This document shows, one piece after another, positions 49,516 to 53,532 of a stretch of 53,532 nt of DNA. Position 1 is the stretch's first letter; every line of letters starts with the position of its first letter. The position numbers were made by a program, and so were the translations under genes. The stretch comes from Rhodoferax sp. Lineage in GTDB: Bacteria; Pseudomonadota; Gammaproteobacteria; Burkholderiales; Burkholderiaceae_C. Location of the stretch: contig NZ_JANXUQ010000191.1 in NCBI RefSeq assembly GCF_025356155.1, positions 1 through 53,532 of the forward strand, in the 5' to 3' direction. A model generated the notes under the pieces. That model was given only the letters and a program-made list of their open reading frames with translations. It had not been told where the DNA came from and ran no database searches.

Positions 49516-50631
49516 TCAGGGGCTGAGCAGCTTGCCGGTGCGCGCCAGCGAGGTGCCGGCAATCTTGGCCAGGCGCTTACCCGGCACCGCCCAGCGCGAG
49601 CCACAGCGGGCATAGAGCAAGCCGTCGGACTTGCAGCGCAGCTGGGTCACATTGCCGGTCAGCGCATCCACCACGTCGGCGATCACATCGCCCGCCACTA
49701 CCCGCTCGCCGGGGTTGCGGTGGAACACGACCACCCCCGCATGCGGCGCGGTGATAGGCTCGGAGCCTGACAAAGGTGTGGGCGCACATTGCGGGCCCCG
49801 TACAGAGTCCGCCATGCCTTTGAGCACCCCACGTTGCGCCAGAAAGGCGCATAGGCCGTGTGCGTCCTGTTCGGCCAGTAGGTGGCTGGTGTCGGCCTCG
49901 CCGCGCAGCTCCACCGTGGCGCCAAAGCAGGCCAGGTTGATCGGAAATTCTGGCAGCAGTTTTTGTAGCTCAAACCAGGGCCGCGTGCAGGCCTCGTCAA
50001 ACGGCGAGTCACCCGACTCGGTGGCCAGCAACACGGCACGTGCGCCCAATGCGGCGCCCAGTTGCTCGGCAATGGCAGCTTGTGGCGTCAGCGCATAGAG
50101 GTGCATCACTGCATCGGTATCGCAATGCAAGTCCAGCACGACATCGGCGTCTATCGCCAATGCCAACAGTTTGTTCTTCAGGTCTTGCGTCGGAGTGGCA
50201 GGTATCAGCGCATCCACGGTTTGGGCCATGGCCGTGCGAATGGCGCGCGTGTTGTGCGCCACATCCTGCGTCAACAGGGGGCGCACGGTGTCTACCACTT
50301 TGGCCGTCAACTCGGCGTAGCCGCGGTTGAAGTTGCCGCCGTCGCGCACGTCAAAGCGACCATGGTGTTGGCCAAACAGGTATTGGCCCAAGCCTATGGG
50401 GTTGGCAAAAGGTACCAACACAATTTCGCCAACGATGCGCCCGTCGGTCTCAGCCTGCGTGAGCAGCCGCACCAGGTGATGCGCTACCAGTATGGCGGGT
50501 ACCTCGTCGGCATGCAGGGCACTTTGGATGTAAACCTTGGGCTGTGCGCCGGGCTTGCCAAAGTGCAACACCTGCAGGGTTTGGTGAATGCCGGGTGAGC
50601 CGCTCAAAAGTTCTAGGGTTTGGGTATGCAT
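49516..50631 (-). CDS. Succinylglutamate desuccinylase/aspartoacylase family protein
   Basis: A 371-residue M14-type zinc hydrolase. The metal motif HADEVPAILVAHHL (His and Glu ligands) is followed by NFNRGY and a later DLHCDTDAVMHLY, which supplies the third ligand region. The C-terminal ~90 residues form a lipoyl-like beta domain (ITAPHAGVVVFHRNPGERVV). Members in amino acid transporter operons probably release an amino acid from an acylated or conjugated form taken up by the transporter. The frame is intact while its neighbours on both sides are damaged. Confidence 0.85.
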   Translation of the reverse strand: MHTQTLELLSGSPGIHQTLQVLHFGKPGAQPKVYIQSALHADEVPAILVAHHLVRLLTQAETDGRIVGEIVLVPFANPIGLGQYLFGQHHGRFDVRDGGNFNRGYAELTAKVVDTVRPLLTQDVAHNTRAIRTAMAQTVDALIPATPTQDLKNKLLALAIDADVVLDLHCDTDAVMHLYALTPQAAIAEQLGAALGARAVLLATESGDSPFDEACTRPWFELQKLLPEFPINLACFGATVELRGEADTSHLLAEQDAHGLCAFLAQRGVLKGMADSVRGPQCAPTPLSGSEPITAPHAGVVVFHRNPGERVVAGDVIADVVDALTGNVTQLRCKSDGLLYARCGSRWAVPGKRLAKIAGTSLARTGKLLSP

Positions 50632-50643
50632 GGGGTTTGCGGT

Positions 50644-51353
50644 TCAGGAGTTGCGGGGTTTGAGGGTCTGCTGCGGTTGGAGATGGCGCAGAAAGCGATG
50701 CTCCAGCAGCTTGAAAGTGCCGACCAGGCTAAAGGTGAGTACAAAGTAGATGGTTGCGGCCACGCCAAACGATTCGCTGACCAGCAACGTGTTGGCATAC
50801 ACGTCGCGGGCGACCCGCGTGATGTCTACCAGCGTGACGGTGCTGGCGATGGCCGTGGCATGCATCAGGCCGACCACTTCGTTGCTGTACTGCGGCAGCG
50901 CACGGCGCAGCGCGCTGGGCAACAGAATGCGGCGGTACAGCGTGAAGCCGCTGAGGCCATAACTGCGGGCCGCTTCAATCTCGCCGTTGTTGGTGGCCTT
51001 TAGCGCACCGGCAAATATTTCCGTGGTGTAGGCGGTGGAGTTCAGCGTGAACGCCAGCCAGGCGCAAAACCAGGCGTTGCGCAGCAGCACCCAGGCCGCA
51101 CTCTCACGCACCGCCTCAAATTGCGCCAAACCGTGGTACAGGATGAACAGTTGCACAGCAGCGGTGTGCCGCGCAGCACATAGGTGTAGAACCACACCGT
51201 CTTGGACAACCACGGCCTGGGAGACACCCGCGCCACCGCCAGTGGCACAGCCAGCGCAAACGAGCTCAGCAGGCTGATGACCAACAACACGAGCGTGGTG
51301 CGGATGCCTTCCACATAGAGCGGCAGGCTATCGATGATGGTTTGCCACTGCAC
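50644..51353 (-). pseudogene. Polar amino acid ABC permease (HisM-like), frameshifted
   Basis: From a GTG at 51353 the sequence reads QWQTIIDSLPLYVEGIRTTL to VLRGTPLL, then loses the frame. In another frame it continues QLFILYHGLAQFEAV through the EAA loop (EIEAARSYGLSGFTLYRRIL) to the end at 50644. The break is at about 51156, where CTGCTGTGCAACTG stands for an expected CTGCTGGTGCAACTG, one G fewer. The membrane subunit would therefore be truncated after roughly 65 residues. It follows the HisQ-like gene by one base. Confidence 0.85.
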
Positions 51354-51354
51354 G

Positions 51355-52041
51355 TTAAAACTGCACTTTCTTGACGCCCAGGCTGAAGCGCGCTTCCACG
51401 CGGGACAGCGCAAAGATGGAGACGCTGGTCAGCGTCAGGTAGATCAGCGCGATGGCCACATAAAACGTAAACGGCGCGCGCGTCGTGGCGGCGGCCAGAC
51501 CGGCGCGGTGCACCATGTCGTCCAGCCCGATGATGGAGACCAGGGCCGAGGCCTTGATCATGATCAGCCAGTTGTTGGCAAAGCCGGGGATCGCATGGCG
51601 CACCATCTGCGGCAGCACGATGCGCCACCACACCGTGGTGCGCGACAGTGCAAAGGCCAAGCCCGCCTCCGCCTGACCCTTTGGCACAGCCAGGATGGCG
51701 CCGCGAAAGGTCTCGGTCAGGTAGGCACCAAAGATGAATCCAATGGTCAGCACGCCCGCCAGAAAGGGCGGCACGTCAATGTAGTCCCAGCCTTGCGACT
51801 CGGCCAGGCGATTGATGCCAATCTGGCCGCCGTAGAAGATCAGCAGCATCAGCACCAGCTCGGGCATGCCGCGGATCAGCGTGGTGTAGACCTCGGCGCT
51901 CCAGCGCGCCGCACGCGAGCCAGAGAGCTTGGCGGCTGCGCCTATCAGTCCGAAGACGCAGGCAATGGCAAGCGACAGGGCCGAGACGCGCAGCGTCAGG
52001 CCCAGCCCCTCCAGAATGGCTGGTAGATAACCGTAGAGCAC
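51355..52041 (-). CDS. Polar amino acid ABC permease (HisQ-like)
   Basis: A 228-residue membrane subunit with five hydrophobic segments. It has the family's LIRGMPELVLMLLIFYGG, GAYLTETFRGAILAVPKGQA and the EAA-type loop ALSRTTVWWRIVLPQM. It is the first transporter gene of the operon, with no substrate-binding protein gene upstream; instead a dispersed repeat and then a TonB-dependent receptor gene occupy that place. The sequence is intact, but its partner permease is frameshifted. Confidence 0.92.
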   Translation of the reverse strand: MLYGYLPAILEGLGLTLRVSALSLAIACVFGLIGAAAKLSGSRAARWSAEVYTTLIRGMPELVLMLLIFYGGQIGINRLAESQGWDYIDVPPFLAGVLTIGFIFGAYLTETFRGAILAVPKGQAEAGLAFALSRTTVWWRIVLPQMVRHAIPGFANNWLIMIKASALVSIIGLDDMVHRAGLAAATTRAPFTFYVAIALIYLTLTSVSIFALSRVEARFSLGVKKVQF

Positions 52042-52055
52042 AGTGAGATCCGGTT

Positions 52056-52109
52056 GCTATTGAATTAGGAGCTGGTAGCCCAGGTTCTATGAGGGCTACC
52101 GGCCGATTT
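52056..52109 (+). repeat. Dispersed repeat R3, intergenic copy
   Basis: The copy runs GCTATTGAATTAGGAGCTGG to GAGGGCTACCGGCCGATTT and aligns with the copies inside cca and glmU. It fills most of the 80 bases between the receptor stop and the permease start. No promoter for the transporter operon is evident here. Confidence 0.65.
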
Positions 52110-52121
52110 GCCAATGAGGTT

Positions 52122-53532
52122 TTATTTGAACGAGTAGTTCACGCTGACAAATGCACTGCGGCCACGGGGGTCGGTGTAAGTTGGGTCGTAGCCCGCCAAG
52201 AAGTAGTAGGCCTGGTTGGAGAACGGTGGCGCAGTGTTCAACAGGTTGAGCACACCGGCACGCACTTTGAGCGCCTTGGTAATCGCGAAGCTGCCAGTCA
52301 GGTCCCACAGCGAATAGGCCTCTACATCACGCGCTGCCAGCAGCTTGTTGGTGGTCGGGTCGTAGGTGGTGTTCTGGTCGGTGTAGCCAGACGAATACTG
52401 GTTGGCCAGCGTCAGGTTGTAGGGGCCCATGTCCCAGCCAAAGCTAAGACGGTGGCGCCATTTCTGGATCACCTGGTCGTTCAGGAACACACCCAGGTTG
52501 CTTCGGGTTGGCTCCTTGGGGCCAAATTGGCGGTCATAGTTCAACACCAGGGTGCCGCTCATGCCAACGCTGAAACGCCCCATGTCGCTTGCCGGTCCAC
52601 GGTAGTCCGCACCGAAATCCAGACCCGCCGTATCCAGCCCACCCTGGTTTTCTTTCTTCAGGATGATGTTGGTGATGGTGCCGTCGGCATCGCGCTGGAT
52701 GATGCTGCCGTTGTAGGCCGCTGTATTGCCAATGATGACCTGCTCACCGAGGGTACTAATGACATCGGTCTTGCGGATGTTCCAGTAGTCCATGCTGAAG
52801 TTGAAGTTTTTGCTGGCTTCCAGTACGAAGCCCAGTGAGAACTGGCGCGACTTTTCAGGCTTCAGGTTCGGGTTGGAGCGGCGCTCCACGGGCCATTGGT
52901 CGGTACAGCTGTCGATGCTGCCGCCGCTCTTGATACAGTCGGGATCGGTCAAGAAGCTGGATGCCGAGCCAAAGGTGGTTGGGCCCTTGAGGTCGTTCAA
53001 AGACGGCGCACGGAAACCGGTGCCTGCCGATGCGCGCACCAGCAGGTCCGGCTGCGGCTGCCAGCGGATGCCAAACTTGGGGTTAGTGCTGCTGCCAGCA
53101 TCGTTGTAGTTGTCATAGCGCAGGGCCATTTGCAGTTCGACCTGCTTGCTGACCGGTGCGCTGACCTCGGCAAACACCGAGCTGATCTGGCGGCTGTCGT
53201 CGGTCGCTTTCAACGCCGTGCTAGAGCCTGCCAGCAAGCCGGTATCGCGGTCACCACCGATGTTGTTTGACAGCAGCAGTGCCGACGGCGTGAAGATAGC
53301 GTTTTCGTTGCGCAACTCGCCGCCAATGGCCAGCGCCAGGTCACCGCCGCCCAGTGCCACCAATGCCTTGGATATCTTGCCGTCCACACTGGTGGTCACG
53401 CCTTTGGAGCTGCGCGCCTCGTCGTTGACCTTGATGCTGCGCTGCAGGTCCAGCCCAGCCTGACTGGAGGGTCCAAAGGCGTTGATGGTGCCGTTCAATA
53501 CACCTGCCTCATATTTGTCGTACAGCACATAG
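52122..53532 (-). CDS. TonB-dependent receptor, C-terminal part (5' end outside window)
   Basis: At least 469 residues of a TonB-dependent receptor barrel, open to the window edge. Typical barrel segments are SSVFAEVSAPV, QPDLLVRASAGTGFRAPSLN, NPNLKPEKSRQFSLGF and VRAGVLNLLNTAPPF, ending in VSVNYSFK. The PNLKPEKS and GFRAPSL motifs mark the family of receptors with long extracellular loops (the CIKSGGSIDSC loop has two cysteines). It lies upstream of the amino acid transporter genes on the same strand, but a shared substrate is not shown. Confidence 0.9.
   Translation of the reverse strand, partial: YVLYDKYEAGVLNGTINAFGPSSQAGLDLQRSIKVNDEARSSKGVTTSVDGKISKALVALGGGDLALAIGGELRNENAIFTPSALLLSNNIGGDRDTGLLAGSSTALKATDDSRQISSVFAEVSAPVSKQVELQMALRYDNYNDAGSSTNPKFGIRWQPQPDLLVRASAGTGFRAPSLNDLKGPTTFGSASSFLTDPDCIKSGGSIDSCTDQWPVERRSNPNLKPEKSRQFSLGFVLEASKNFNFSMDYWNIRKTDVISTLGEQVIIGNTAAYNGSIIQRDADGTITNIILKKENQGGLDTAGLDFGADYRGPASDMGRFSVGMSGTLVLNYDRQFGPKEPTRSNLGVFLNDQVIQKWRHRLSFGWDMGPYNLTLANQYSSGYTDQNTTYDPTTNKLLAARDVEAYSLWDLTGSFAITKALKVRAGVLNLLNTAPPFSNQAYYFLAGYDPTYTDPRGRSAFVSVNYSFK

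Noticed and set aside
1..53532. CRISPR array or tRNA/rRNA genes
   Set aside because: No regularly spaced repeats and no cloverleaf or rRNA motifs were noticed by reading; a dedicated scan was not possible.

Overview
The window looks like part of a chromosome from a betaproteobacterium of the order Burkholderiales, most likely family Comamonadaceae (Rhodoferax/Polaromonas-like). This rests on the high GC content of the core genes, the protein variants and the dispersed short repeats; no 16S or marker search was possible. Both window edges cut genes: a PBP1A 3' part on the left and a TonB-dependent receptor on the right.

Layout. (1) 1-10 kb, housekeeping: the PBP1A tail; a tightly overlapping biotin operon bioA-bioD-bioF; a MerR regulator with a carboxymuconolactone-decarboxylase-family protein; a type II lumazine synthase behind an FMN riboswitch; a LysR regulator divergent from a small exported protein; rsgA, whose leader holds two tiny reading frames; and a MidA-type methyltransferase. 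(2) 10-14 kb: a metal-uptake-like set (DUF2946 protein, outer-membrane barrel, ZnuA-like binding protein, ZnuB-like permease) with no ATPase. (3) 14-22 kb: cca, a GST, lytic transglycosylase Slt, 5-formyl-THF cyclo-ligase, a TfoX-N protein, a DUF6279-type lipoprotein, glmU and a small histidine kinase. (4) 22-35 kb: a six-gene minus-strand operon for surface glycosylation or assembly, headed by a 2042-residue TPR protein carrying three glycosyltransferase-like domains. It sits between glmU and lrp/asnC-glmS, so UDP-GlcNAc supply genes bracket it. (5) 37.4-45.2 kb: an accessory AT-richer patch. The two ends of a hybrid sensor kinase gene lie on either side of a foreign block. The block contains an operon of two exported Cys-rich mini-proteins, a TonB-dependent receptor and an exported glutaredoxin, followed by an unknown gene fragment and an IS66 remnant. 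(6) 45-52 kb: L-threonine aldolase, an XRE-type regulator, and an arginine/ornithine uptake and catabolism operon in decay (nonsense codon in the arginase gene, apparent in-frame deletion in ornithine cyclodeaminase, one-base frameshift in one permease, no binding-protein gene).

Three short dispersed repeat families recur. One is an ~80-100 bp palindrome lying between convergent genes and reaching their stop codons. The second is a GC-rich hairpin repeat whose stem arms covary between copies. The third is a ~54 bp repeat that appears to have inserted in frame into both cca and glmU, read in the same frame in each. The best candidate for an undescribed system is the operon at 39.2-42.3 kb. Its two mini-proteins share an identical CX3C-X9-CX3C spacing and travel with their own outer-membrane receptor and periplasmic thiol enzyme.
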